Shown piece after piece: positions 11,319 to 21,459 of a stretch of 64,000 nt of DNA. Made by a program: the position numbers and the translations under genes. The stretch's first letter is position 1. Each line of letters starts with the position of its first letter. This stretch comes from Bufo bufo (taxonomy: Eukaryota > Chordata > Amphibia > Anura > Bufonidae): contig NC_053393.1 of NCBI RefSeq assembly GCF_905171765.1, positions 190,367,921 to 190,431,920 of the forward strand. The letters run 5' to 3'. The notes beneath the pieces were generated by a model. It ran no database searches. It worked only from the letters and a program-made list of their open reading frames with translations, and was not told the DNA's origin.

Positions 11319-11465
11319 TTTTCCATGTAAAAATGTGCAGCGTAGCCAAAAAGATATTGCAACGTTTCGGCTACATAGTAGTCTCTGTCAAGCATGCTGA
11401 CAAAGACTACTATGCAGTCAAAACGTTGCAATATCTTTTTGTCTATGCTACACATTTTTTCATGT
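11319..11465. repeat. Palindrome with a second hammerhead-like core
   Basis: Arms containing agatattgcaacgtttcgg (from 11352) and aaaacgttgcaatatctttt (from 11420) are inverted copies, with inner arms gtagtctctgtc / gacaaagactac. The plus strand at 11397-11424 reads ctgacaa, then agact...agtc (a perfect 4-bp stem II), then aaaac. With two CpG-to-CpA changes this is the hammerhead core. The minus arm carries the same layout. Confidence 0.55.
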
Positions 11466-11524
11466 ACCCACTGTGAATAAAAGTTCATTTCTGGAGATGC
11501 AGCCATCAAGCTTGTTTGTATGCT

Positions 11525-11736
11525 CTTTAAAACTACAGTCTGTCCCCAGAAAAAGTTACAGTTTTAGCAAATTCCATGTTACAAAATCCAGATGCTGCTC
11601 CTTCCCCTCTGAGCTCATTTGGGATACTTCTGTACTCTGGAAAAATTGTATAACAGATTATTTAGTGCTTTTTCTCCTTTTAACCCTTTTCAAAAATGAA
11701 AAATTTGAGCTAATGCAATGTACTATTGGAAAACAT
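11525..11736. repeat. Dispersed frog repeat, left part
   Basis: The block from cttcccctctgagctc to aaaatttgagctaatgcaatg resembles an abundant ~190-bp amphibian repeat I recall. It continues after the solo LTR at 12850 (tgtggggccaaacccatcac). The LTR duplication aacat joins both parts seamlessly. Family identity is from memory. Confidence 0.45.
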
Positions 11737-12849
11737 TGTCAAGTGCCGGGGTTCCAAGGCAGACCTCCGGGAAGTCATGCGATCAGGTCACAGGCAAACA
11801 GAAAAGACATGACAGAAAAGCAGTTAAACAGAAGTGGTAACGATACCACTGGACCAAGAATACAGGAGGACCACAGCAACACCTGGTGGGCGGAGCCAGT
11901 GAGCCCCATACTTCAGTGAGCCCCGTACTGGTTGCACCTCCAGGAAGGTCCCGGAATGCTTGGCCCCTACCTACCAGAAACAGGCTGGCGAAACCTCCAG
12001 TGGGACAGACAAACAGAACCCAGAACCCAAACAGAACAGCTACACACAGGTTAGCAATTCCCCCTCCAGGGAAGCCAGGAACCCCATTCCAGAGGAGACA
12101 TGAAACAAACATACAGGGTAGGAACAGATAATGGACGCAGTTACTACTAGGCACTCAGACGCAGATACTCTCTGCTAGGCGAAAACAGGGAACAAATAAC
12201 ATAATACATAAAACAGGGCAGGAACAGATAAGAACATGGCAAAGCACATAATAGGGCAAGAACCGGAGCACAGACACTAGAGAACAGACACTTGAGAACA
12301 GACACTTGAAAACAGACACTAGAGAACAGACACTGGAGAACAGACACTGGAGAACAGACACTTGATGCAAAACCAGGCGACACCACGCCGAAGGGTAACT
12401 GAAAACCCCCAGGAACAGAAGCGAGATGCTACACCTAGCAGCCACAGACAGAATTAAGGACAGACTGACAAAGACTGATCCCCAGAACCACAGCTCACAG
12501 GACTATATCGCTGGGTAATGACACACCCAGGCACAGCATACAGGGGAAGTTAACCCCATCAGCACCGGAGCTCAGACAGCCAAGACACACAGGGACAGTA
12601 CCATATGTTGCCCCTAGCAACCAGCATACACCAATACAGAACTGGGCATTGGCAACCAGGATACACAATAACAGAACTACAGATACAGTCAAAGGGGTAC
12701 ACACGTACATGGGCAGGTTCACCCTAGATATTGCAGCCAGCAGGCAGCCAAAAGCAACCAACCTGCATGGAATCACCTGCAGCCAGTACGCAAAAGGCGT
12801 GCAGCCAGCCTGCACGGCAACACACGTCACGGCGAACTGCACTGTGACA
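11737..12849. mobile_element. Solo LTR with 5-bp TSD
   Basis: A 1113-bp segment starts tgtcaagtgccgg and ends cactgtgaca, so the ends are tgtca/tgaca inverted. It is flanked on both sides by aacat (11732-11736 and 12850-12854). No gag or pol remains. The TG...CA ends, 5-bp duplication and lack of internal domains are the signature of a solo LTR left by recombination between two LTRs. The family is not identified; the 5-bp TSD fits Gypsy or an endogenous-retrovirus-like element. Confidence 0.82.
12271..12363. repeat. 14-bp minisatellite inside the solo LTR
   Basis: About six and a half copies of a 14-base unit, agacacttgagaac with variants in the ttg/tag/tgg positions. Confidence 0.9.
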
Positions 12850-13190
12850 AACATGATTTTTTCATTGTCATGGTCTAATGTTTATAAATTGTTTGAAATA
12901 TCTGTGGGGCCAAACCCATCACTACACCCTTAGCTGGGTGTAGATTCAAAATTGAAGTTATTTCTTGGAGTTTCAATGGTACTGGTACTTTTTGCAAGTT
13001 CAACATGGCACTCAAACCTATTCCAGTGAAATATGGGTTTCAAAAGCCATCATTTGGATAAGTAAAATCATTCCAAAGTTATTAAAATGACACGTTATGG
13101 GCTTACTCCTTAAATCTAAAATTAGCTATGTTGTTTATTACATCTTTTGTCTTGTGATGCCATTTTTATGATCAATTGTATTGTGTCAAG
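12850..13190. repeat. Dispersed frog repeat, right part
   Basis: Continuation of the repeat at 11525-11736 after removal of the solo LTR. From about 13090 onward nothing is recognised. No gene. Confidence 0.4.
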
Positions 13191-13689
13191 TAGAGATGAG
13201 CGAATTTTTAAAAAATTCGATTCGCCGGTTTGACAAATTTTTGGGGGAAAATTTGGTTAGATTCTAATTCATTTGTGGCAAATTTTGTTACAAAACGGCT
13301 ATTTCCTGGCTGCAGATAGCCTTTATAGTGGTGTAGAACACTGTGCCTTGCAGTAACACACATAGGGAGTGTGCTTTGGTAGTAAAATAAAACTGTGAGT
13401 CCGTATGACATGCAGATAACATTTGTCACACTTAGAATTACTGCACACTTCACTTATTTGGGCAGTCCCGGTACAGAACTGAACAAATAACCCACAGATG
13501 AACTCGGCCTTACAGGTCAATGTTAGCGCCACTCCTTTTACACCGTCATCAGCTGATTCCACGTAGATGTCTACAGACCCTGTTCTATTAAACGCTTATA
13601 CAAGTAGAGCCCCCCGACAGAGTGAAGAGGGTGTCAGCAGTAAGTTTATCTCGACTTCACTGATTATTTTGCCCTTCCTCTGATCCATC
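13191..13689. mobile_element. hAT element, left end
   Basis: Starts with the hAT terminus tagagatgagcgaa, like the other hAT ends in this window, followed by A/T-rich subterminal sequence (gaaaatttggttagattc). It runs into the LTR element at 13690. The same DNA resumes at 22336 after the ccatc duplication. No transposase codons are seen, so it is either a non-autonomous copy or a fragment; the right end was not located. Confidence 0.65.
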
Positions 13690-14541
13690 TGTAACGGACC
13701 TTTTTGCATACAAGAGGTTAAAAACTGTTTAGGCAGCTACTGCAAGCACCAGTCTGCCGAACTGCAAACTACACAAATCCTTCAACTCCGGAGCAGGAAA
13801 CACACGAACACTGGAAACAGCTGAACAGGAAAAGCATACAATCGGCTTACACTCCTGGCAATCAGCATACAATCCAATTCCCCCAAGAACGAGACGACAC
13901 TTCGCTTGAGGTTTAAGCAGAACTCTTTAATGGGTTATTTTTCAGCCTTTTATGCAGGTCTCCTAGCAAGGGACACTCCCCCTGGGGCCCTTGTAAAAGA
14001 CTGTGACAGTTTATATTTTAGCCAATCACATGCATTTACAGTATTGAAACCTTCCCAGCAATTGTACACAAAATCCCCTTCCCTCTGTCTGTAACGCAAT
14101 CAACAAAATACAATGAGCATTGTCTGTGAAGCAATTAACTAACACACTGGCATTGTCTGAGACGCAATCAACAAAATACAATTACCAATTGTAATGGACT
14201 AACTTAATCACTCACAGACAGAAAACACACATTTTTCCCCAAACACAGAAAACACCCCAAAACCCCACATATCCCCATAATGTATACATCCATGGATACT
14301 TCTGATCTGGGTGAACAACATATTCAAAAATCACCCAGATCCGAGCAGGGGTTCCCGAATTCCATGGAAGTCACATTTGGCCGGCCGCAAGCATGGCTTT
14401 CCTGCCCAAAACAGTTCCACAGATTCAAGCTGTGCGGCCGGTCTGTATTCTCCTTCAAAGTTAGTATGGGCCATAATCCTGGGGCAGGAGGCGGGCAAAC
14501 AGCCCCCTTCAAAACACTGTGGCGAAGTGGCTTTCGCCACA
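13690..14541 (-). repeat. 3' LTR of the non-autonomous element
   Basis: 852 bp, tgtaacggacc to ttcgccaca. It lacks a ~27-bp block (atattcccctttccaatgca...) present in the other LTR near 21507. Confidence 0.9.
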
Positions 14542-14634
14542 TATCTTCCCATTCGGGGGAGACTAACCAGGTAGTTGACCTTCTGTCGGTCAGTGCCTGA
14601 GTTAGTCGAGCCACCCACCCTCAATAAATTACAA

Positions 14635-15369
14635 TCAACAAGGCAGCCCCCCCACAATAATATACAATGCACAGTGCAGTCCCCCCCAACACTTGGTTAC
14701 TGCACCCGGGCAATTTTGTAGCTTGTTTAGGTCCCATGGCTTCACCATGGCTGTGTTGGGCACTGGTCTCTTGGCTTTGTGGGTCGCTGAGTGAGCAGAG
14801 ACTGACGTACTCTGCCCTGGTGCCAGCGCTTCAGCTGGGGGGACCTGCAGATAGACAAGCCTGGGACAAGGGGACAAAGGAGGGCAGAGGCCAACTGTGC
14901 TCTGCCCAGATGCCAGCTCTTCTGCTATGAGGGGGTCAGAGGAATCTAACGGCTCCTCTACTGACCTCAGTACCTCGGTTAGCTGTGGAAGGTAGGGATC
15001 GCTTACCTCCTCCTCCTGGTACTCACACTGCCGCTGGAGATCTGGGCCGACTGCCCAGCATCCCTGTAGGGCCGGTAGAGAGACTTCGGTCCCATCTCCC
15101 CCAGCCTGCTGGGAGTCCTCCCAGTACCAGTCTATGAGGTCTACGACCTCCGGTACTTCTGGTTCCTGTTGGGGAAGAGGACCGACTGTCTCTTCTCCCA
15201 TGAATACACACTGGCGCTGGGGAGAAAGGATGGCACCTTCCGCTCCCTGTAACTCACACTGCCGCTGGGTAGCAAGGACGGTACCTTCAGCTCCTTGGGA
15301 CTCACTTGGCTGCTGGGGAGAGAGACCAACTATCTCTGCTCCCTGCAGGACACACTGCCGCTGGGGAGG
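14635..15369 (-). CDS. Repeat protein of the non-autonomous LTR element, C-terminal half
   Basis: Minus-strand C-terminal half of the only protein of this element; the chromovirus separates it from the N-terminal half at 20919-21316. When the insert and one ggagg copy are subtracted, both halves are in the same frame, giving about 375 codons. Visible here are further copies of a ~16-residue repeat (RQCELQGAEGAILSPQ and relatives), a spacer with VVDLIDWYWEDSQQAGG, and a C-terminal part with no known motif. No enzyme or zinc-knuckle motif is seen. Function unknown; it may replace gag or act in packaging, which is only a guess. Confidence 0.7.
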   Translation of the reverse strand, partial: PPQRQCVLQGAEIVGLSPQQPSESQGAEGTVLATQRQCELQGAEGAILSPQRQCVFMGEETVGPLPQQEPEVPEVVDLIDWYWEDSQQAGGDGTEVSLPALQGCWAVGPDLQRQCEYQEEEVSDPYLPQLTEVLRSVEEPLDSSDPLIAEELASGQSTVGLCPPLSPCPRLVYLQVPPAEALAPGQSTSVSAHSATHKAKRPVPNTAMVKPWDLNKLQNCPGAVTKCWGGLHCALYIIVGGLPC

Positions 15370-16020
15370 TGTCACAAGGGTGTCAAGAACCACGCCTGAC
15401 TCCGTTATACCCGGGGTCAGGAAGTCGCAGCGGTTGGCTGCACGCTCTATTTAAGATAGGGCTGTTTTCCTTATGGTAGCTTTCTGGGTTTGCTTTGCAA
15501 ACGCTTTTGGCTCACTCAGGGATCCGTAGCTCCTTCTCCTCAGCTGTTCCTTGTCCAGCACTCCCAAATCTCCTTATATTCACCTCTCACACTTCTCTGG
15601 TTGCCAGAGATAGAGCTTCCTGCCTGGACATCTATTCTGACCTTCTGGAGCTGTGTTGCTGCGTTCTCTGGTAGTCGGTCCAGAACGCTACCCTTGGGTC
15701 CCTGTTGGACCTTTGTGGTCTATTGTGGTCGCCCACCTGGGTGTTTGTGTTTGTCTATTTTGTCTGTCCTCTCCCTGGTGTTTCCCTCTTAGTGATAGTG
15801 GTGCGGACTAGCGATCCCACCGGCCCGTTCACTATCTAGGGCTCATTTTAGGGAAAGCCAGGGTTTAGGCACGTGATCGCCGCACGGGTGAGGAACCCGT
15901 CTAGGGACGTCAGGGCAGTCAGGTGCCAGCCGCAAGGTGAGTTAGGGGTCACCACCTTTCCCTCTCCCTTGGGCAGGGCTTTCCCTTTTTTCTTCCCTGT
16001 GCGTTACGTCGGTCATTACA
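15370..16020 (+). repeat. 5' LTR of chromovirus copy 1
   Basis: 651 bp, tgtcacaaggg to ggtcattaca. A TATA-like cttatatt at 15570-15577 lies about 30 bases before the gccagagata segment that pairs with the primer site. A second TATA-like ctatttaag lies near 15446. Confidence 0.92.
15603..15612 (+). promoter_or_regulatory. Probable RNA 5' end (self-primer)
   Basis: gccagagata is the exact reverse complement of tatctctggc at 16022-16031, one base downstream of the 5' LTR. In Tf1/sushi-type elements the first ~11 nt of the RNA fold onto such a site and prime reverse transcription. The position, about 30 bases after a TATA-like box, fits a transcript start. Confidence 0.65.
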
Positions 16021-16031
16021 TTATCTCTGGC
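16021..16031 (+). promoter_or_regulatory. Self-priming primer-binding site
   Basis: ttatctctggc directly follows the 5' LTR. It does not begin TGG and matches no tRNA end I know, but it is complementary to LTR-internal bases 15603-15612. The second chromovirus copy shows a compensatory change in both partners. Confidence 0.7.
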
Positions 16032-16093
16032 CCTTATTTTGTGTAGGTAAAAAAAAAATAAAAAAAACATTTTTTACCTACTTAGAATCCAGT

Positions 16094-17413
16094 ATGGATC
16101 AAATTGCTGCTCTGTCCAAACAATTTCATGGCCTGTCTTTGGAGGTGGCAGGATTGAAGGCGTCGGTCCTCCAGCAACAGCAGCGATTGCAACTGACCGC
16201 AAGCCCAGCGGTTGCTACTGGTAACCAGGTTGTTGCGGAACCCAAGGTCCCTCTCCCTGACAGATTTTCTGGGGGAAGGGACAAGTTTTTGACATTCCGT
16301 GAGGCCTGTAAGTTATATTTTAAACTGCGCCCTTACTCCTCTGGTAATGAAGATCAGCGGGTGGGGGTTGTTATTTCCCTGCTGCAGGGGGACCCGCAGT
16401 CCTGGGCGTTCTCTTTACCTACTGATTCCCAGGCTCTTCGGTCAGTGGATGAGTTTTTCGGGGCCTTGGGTCTCATATATGACGACCCTGACCGAGTCGC
16501 ACTGGCTGAATCAAGATTACGGAGACTCTTACAAGGAGAGCGGCCGGTAGAGGAGTATTGCTATGAATTCCGTAGGTGGGCTACGGATACCCAATGGAAC
16601 GACCCGGCTCTCAGGAGTCAGTTCTGCTCTGGGTTATCCGAAAGGGTTAAGGATGCGCTTGCATTATATGAGACCCCCTTTTTCCTTGATGCGGTTATGT
16701 CCCTTTCTATCCGTATAGAGAGACGCCTTAGGGACAGGTTGAAAAAACCGGAGCAATTGGTAACCCCTCCCAAGCAGCAGTTAGTCTGTACGGACTTAGA
16801 CGAGCCTATGCAGCTAGGAGGAACTACTCATCAGGTCCGTCCTCCTGAGGCTCGCCGTAGGCGTGGGGTTTGTTTTTTTTGTGGGGAGAGGGGTCATTTC
16901 ATTAATGTCTGTCCATCTTTCCTCAGAAACAAAAGACCGTCGGAAAAACTACTAACCCCAGGCTGTGTGGAGGATGTCAGCCGGGGGGTATACGTTTCCT
17001 CCATACGTACATCGCAATTTGTGTTGCCAGCGGTTATTATTTTTGGTGATAAGACGGAGACTATTTCTTTCTTTCTAGACAGTAGAGCAGGGGTAAATTT
17101 CATAGATGCCCATTTTGCCCGCACTTTGGGTTTGTCTCTCTGTACGTTACAGAGACCCATTCCCATATTCGCTATTGATTCTGCTCCCCTGTCTCAGAGA
17201 AACCTCACCCACATTGTTCATAATTTACACCTTCGGGTAGGGAACCACCATAACGAGATGCTTTCAGGTTATGTTCTGGAGGGGCTCCCCACTCCGGTAG
17301 TGCTGGGTCTTTCCTGGTTGGTAGCGCACAATCCAGTAGTGGATTGGCAGGCCAGGGAGATATTGGAGTGGAGTGAGCAGTGCAGAGAAAATTGCTTAAA
17401 TAGCAATTGCTAG
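16094..17413 (+). pseudogene. Chromovirus gag plus protease region
   Basis: 439 codons from the first methionine after the leader. The start is a short coiled-coil region (about 1-35), followed by the capsid (about 45-225) with the FSGGRDKFLTFREACKLYF block. A CCHC zinc knuckle CFFCGERGHFINVC lies at 260-273. The protease follows with FFLDSRAGVNFID near 327-339; the family has D-S/T-G, so the catalytic glycine is replaced by arginine here. A TAG at 17411-17413 ends the frame, but pol sequence continues in the same frame, so this stop is a mutation or a suppressible junction. Copy 2 reads a sense codon at the matching place, which favours mutation. Confidence 0.88.
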
Positions 17414-20351
17414 GTCGCCTCCATAACTACCCTACCTACATTTATTTCGGATTTTGAGGATGTTTTTTCTGAAAAGGGTTGTCAGAAGTTACCACCTCAT
17501 CGTCCTTATGATTGCCCGGTTAACCTTATTCCCGGCGCAAAATTACCCAAGACCAGGTTATATAATCTTTCGGGTCCAGAGAGACAAGCCATGAAAGATT
17601 ATATCTCCGAGAGCTTGGCTAAGGGACACATCAGACCCTCTTCTTCACCCGTGGCTGCAGGGTTTTTCTTCGTTAAAAAGAAAGATGGGGGCCTGCGTCC
17701 TTGCTTAGATTTTCGCGAATTAAATCGGATAACCATCCGAGACCCATACCCTCTTCCTCTCATTCCTGACCTGTTTAACCAGATTGCGGGTGCTAGGTGG
17801 TTCTCCAAACTTGATCTTAGGGGGGCCTACAATCTGATTCGTATTAAGGAGGGGGATGAGTGGAAGACAGCGTTTAACACCCCTGAGGGCATTATGAAAA
17901 TCTAGTTATGCCTTTCGGTCTGACAATGCTCCTGCCGTCTTTCAACATTTCGTTAATGACATTTTTAGTCATCTAATCGGCAGGTTTGTGGTAATATACC
18001 TAGATGATATTTTAATTTATTCGTCTGATCTGAAAACACATGAGGTGCATGTCAGACAAGTACTGCAGGTCCTACGGACGAATGAATTATATGCCAAAAT
18101 TGAAAAATGTGTCTTTGCCGTTCAGGAGATACAATTCTTAGGTTATTTTTTATCTGCTTCAGGTTTCCGTATGGATCCTAGGAAGGTCCAGGCAATTTTA
18201 GATTGGGATCTTCCTGAGAACCTCAAAGCACTACAACGGTTCTTGGGCTTCGCAAATTTCTATAGGAAATTCATTAAAAATTATTCACTTATTGTAAAAC
18301 CGCTTACTGACATGACTAGGAAGGGGACTGATTTTTCTAAATGGTCTGACGCCGCTAAAGTTGCTTTTTCCTCTCTAAAAGAGAGGTTTACCTCAGCACC
18401 TGTACTAGTCCAACCTGATGTCTCTCAGCCTTTTATTGTTGAAGTCGATGCGTCAGAGGTGGGAGTGGGGGCGGTGCTGTCTCAGGGTCCGTCTCCTGGC
18501 AAATGGCGTCCTTGTGCTTGATTTTCTAAAAAACTATCTGCAGCAGAAAAGAACTACGATATTGGCAATAGGGAACTATTAGCTATTAAACTTGCGTTTG
18601 AGGAGTGGCATCACTTCTTAGAGGGGGCAGTCCACCCCGTCACTGTGATTACGGACCACAAAAATCTTCTGTACCTCGAATCAGCTAAGCGTCTCACCCC
18701 TAGACAGGCTAGCTGGTTGCTATTTTTTACCAGGTTTAACTTTGTGATTACCTATCGTCCTGGGGCAAAGAACACCAAGGCTGATGCACTATCTCGTTGT
18801 TTCCCTGGAGGGGATAATGTGAGTGATCCGGTGCCCATTCTTCAAAGAGGAGTGGTTGTTTCTGCGGTACACTCTGTTCTGGAGGGGAAGGTGTTAGAGG
18901 CCCAGGGGGATGCCCCGGTCTCTTGCCCCTCAGAGAAATTGTTTGTACCGTTGAACCTACGTTTCGAATTATTAAAGGAACATCATAATTCGGCACTTGC
19001 TGGGCACCCGGGTAGTAAAGCAACCTTGGAGCTATTGTCTCGTCGTTTTTGGTGGCAAAGGTTGCGTCAGGATGTATTGGATTTTGTGTCTTCTTGTTCT
19101 ACCTGTGCGTGCGCAAAAGTTTCACATACACGTCCTCCAGGGTCTCTATTACCACTCGTCATTCCCAATAGACCGTGGACACATCTGTCAATGGATTTTA
19201 TCACTGACTTACCTTTGTCTGCAGGTAAAACAGTTATTTTGGCAGTAGTGGACAGGTTTAGCAAAATGGTACACTTCATTGCGTTACCCGCACTACCTAA
19301 TGCTAAGAATCTTGCTCAGGTATTCGTCAGTGAAATCGTGAAGCTTCACTGGGTCCCCTCCAATGTTGTTTCGGATCGGGGTACCCAGTTTATTTCTAAA
19401 TTTTGGAAAGCTTTTTGTTCCCGTTTGGGGGTACACTTGTCCTTTTCCTCAGCTTTCCATCCTCAGTCGAATGGACAGACTGAGCGTACCAACCAAAACC
19501 TTGAGACATATCTAAGATATTTTGTGTCTGAAAACCAAGAGTTGTGGTCATCATATTTACCGTTAGCTGAGTTTGCCATAAATAATCGTCGTCAGGAACC
19601 CACTGGCAAGTCACCATTTCTTGGTGCATATGGTTTTCATCCCGAATTCTGTACTTTCAAAGAGGGGGGGTCTTCTGGGGTTCCCAAAGAGGAACGGTTT
19701 TCGTCATCTCTTTCATCGGTATGGCAGAAGGTGCAAGCTAACTTGAAAAATATGGGAGGTAAATACAAATGCATGGCTGATAAGAGACGGTCGCCAGGTC
19801 CGGACCTAGGAGTGAATGACTATGTGTGGTTGTCTACTATGAATATTAAATTGAAGGTTCCCTCTTGGAAACTGGGTCCTAGGTTTATTGGCCCTTACAA
19901 AATTGTAGCCATCATCAACCCCGTGGCATTTCGCCTGGAGTTACCTCAGACTTTTAAAATTCATAATGTTTTTCATAAATCGTTACTCAAAAAATATGTT
20001 CCACCACTAGAACCGTCACCGCTGCCACCCCCTCCTGTTGTCGTGGATGGTAATCTAGAATTTCAGATATCCAAAATTGTTAATTCTTGTCGGGTCCGCC
20101 GCTCTCTTCAATATCTGGTGCATTGGAGAGGTTACGGTCCCGAGGAAAGAATGTGGGTTTCTGCGTCTGAGGTAAACGCTGACAGGCTAGTTCGGGTTTT
20201 TCATGCCTCTCATCCTAAGAGACCTGGTCCTGAGTGTCCGGAGGCCCCTCGTAGAGAGGGGGGTACTGTCACAAGGGTGTCAAGAACCACGCCTGACTCC
20301 GTTATACCCGGGGTCAGGAAGTCGCAGCGGTTGGCTGCACGCTCTATTTAA
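17414..20351 (+). pseudogene. Chromovirus pol (RT, RNase H, integrase, chromodomain)
   Basis: Pol follows gag in frame to about 17890, where two single-base losses near 17888 and 17925 shift the frame. It then stays open to 20351 apart from a TGA at 18519-18521. Reverse transcriptase runs from about 17590 with [11 protein letters not shown] and YLDDILIYS near 18000. RNase H has VEVDASEVGVGAVL near 18440 and TDHKNLLYLE near 18651. Integrase has an HHCC finger around 18980-19110 and a DDE core around 19190-19480. The tail is a chromodomain (about 20050-20230, QYLVHWRGYGPEERMWV), a histone-mark reader thought to steer insertion. The last codons read into the 3' LTR. Confidence 0.9.
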
Positions 20352-20918
20352 GATAGGGCTGTTTTCCTTATGGTAGCTTTCTGGGTTTGCTTTGCAAACC
20401 CTTTTGGCTCACTCAGGGATCCGTAGCTCCTTCTCCTCAGCTGTTCCTTGTCCAGCACTCCCAAATCTCCTTATATTCCCCTCTCACACTTCTCTGGTTG
20501 CCAGAGATAGAGCTTCCTGCCTGGACATCTATTCTGACCTTCTGGAGCTGTGTTGCTGCGTTCTCTGGTAGTTGGTCCAGAACGCTACCCTCCGGATCCC
20601 TGTTGGACCTTTGTGGTCTATTGTGGTCGCCCACCTGGGTGTATGTGTTTGTCTATTTTGTCTGTCCTCTCCCTGGTGTTTCCCTCTTAGTGATAGTGGT
20701 GCGGACTAGCGATCCCACCGGCCCGTTCACTATCTAGGGCTCATTTTAGGGAAAGCCAGGGTTTAGGCACGTGATCGCCGCACGGGTGAGGAACCCGTCT
20801 AGGGATGTCAGGGCAGTCAGGTGCCAGCCGCAAGGTGAGTTAGGGGTCACCACCTTTCCCTCTCCCTTGGGCAGGGCTTTCCCTTTTTTCCTCCCTGTGC
20901 GTTACGTCGGTCATTACA
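20267..20918 (+). repeat. 3' LTR of chromovirus copy 1
   Basis: 652 bp, preceded by the purine tract gtagagaggggggtac (20251-20266). The gccagagata segment is conserved. Confidence 0.92.
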
Positions 20919-21316
20919 GGAGGAAGGACAGCACCTTCAGCTCCCTGTGGCTCACTTGGCTGCTGTGGAGAGGGACCAACTGTCTCCTCTCCTAAGGGTA
21001 CACACAGCCGCTGGAGAGAGAGACCGGTTGTCTCTGCTCCCAATACAATACTCGGCTGTTGGGGAGGAAGGACGGCACCTTCATCTCCCTGTAACTCACA
21101 CTGCCTCTGGGGATAAAGGACGGAACCTTCAGCTCCTGGGAACTTGTTCGGCCGCTGGGGTATCTCCCCCCTGTCTACCGCTGCCATGGCCTGCAGGTAC
21201 TCTCTGATCCTCCACTTCACGATCTGTACGAGGTTTTCCGCGGGGTTGGGTCCCAAGAGAGACAGCAACCCATTAATCTCTCTATCAAACTCCTCCAGAG
21301 TGTAGCAGGGCTCCAT
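20919..21316 (-). CDS. Repeat protein of the non-autonomous LTR element, N-terminal half
   Basis: Minus strand, starting at the methionine at 21316, about 125 bases after the primer site, the normal place for gag. The first ~75 residues (MEPCYTLEEFDREINGLLSL, IVKWRIREYLQAM) look helical and non-repetitive. They are followed by ~16-residue repeats with the core QGAEGAVLPPQ, about five here and four in the other half. The chromovirus cuts the gene inside a repeat. I do not recognise the family and name no function. Confidence 0.7.
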
Positions 21317-21439
21317 TCTTGCTCTGCTTATTTTGGTTCCTTTGTAGTTAGGGGCGCTGTACGGGTACTAGCGTTGCCCTCAATTTGTAATCCAGGAACT
21401 GGTGTTGCCTTGTAGCTGTCCTTCTGGGCCGTGAGAATG

Positions 21440-21457
21440 ATCCCACTGCTGCCACCA
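21440..21457 (-). promoter_or_regulatory. tRNA-Leu-type primer-binding site
   Basis: The minus strand reads tggtggcagcagtgggat two bases inside the 5' LTR. It matches the complement of the 3' end of vertebrate tRNA-Leu (acceptor ggtagcg) with one g-to-a difference at a CpG. Confidence 0.75.
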
Positions 21458-21459
21458 AA

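Larger units (their letters stand above)
10866..11524. mobile_element. Inverted-repeat element with hammerhead-like motifs
   Basis: About 70-base arms, 10866-10935 and 11455-11524, are inverted copies (agcatacaaacaagcttgat on the left). The interior has a plus-strand hammerhead-like core at 10945 and a second palindrome at 11319-11465 with another such core. No coding region is present. Penelope-like elements are known to carry hammerhead motifs in their terminal repeats and to leave inverted copies, so a Penelope-derived terminal piece is my best guess. No flanking duplication was found. Confidence 0.55.
15370..20918 (+). mobile_element. Chromodomain Ty3/Gypsy (chromovirus), copy 1
   Basis: LTRs at 15370-16020 and 20267-20918 with a perfect 5-bp duplication ggagg (15365-15369 and 20919-20923). 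Between them, on the plus strand, are gag, protease, reverse transcriptase, RNase H, integrase and a chromodomain, the chromovirus order. The LTRs differ at about nine or ten of 651 positions (about 1.4%). Coding lesions include two in-frame stops and a two-deletion frameshift, so the copy is dead. It sits inside the repeat-protein gene of the element at 13690-22335. Confidence 0.93.

Noticed and set aside
11473..12445. ORFs of 80-148 codons around the solo LTR
   Set aside because: No recognisable domain; several depend on the 14-bp repeat or span the LTR boundary.
14280..14672. Several overlapping ORFs of about 100 codons
   Set aside because: They lie in and beside the 3' LTR of the non-autonomous element on both strands, and similar frames recur in the other LTR (22001-22350). 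LTR sequence, not genes.
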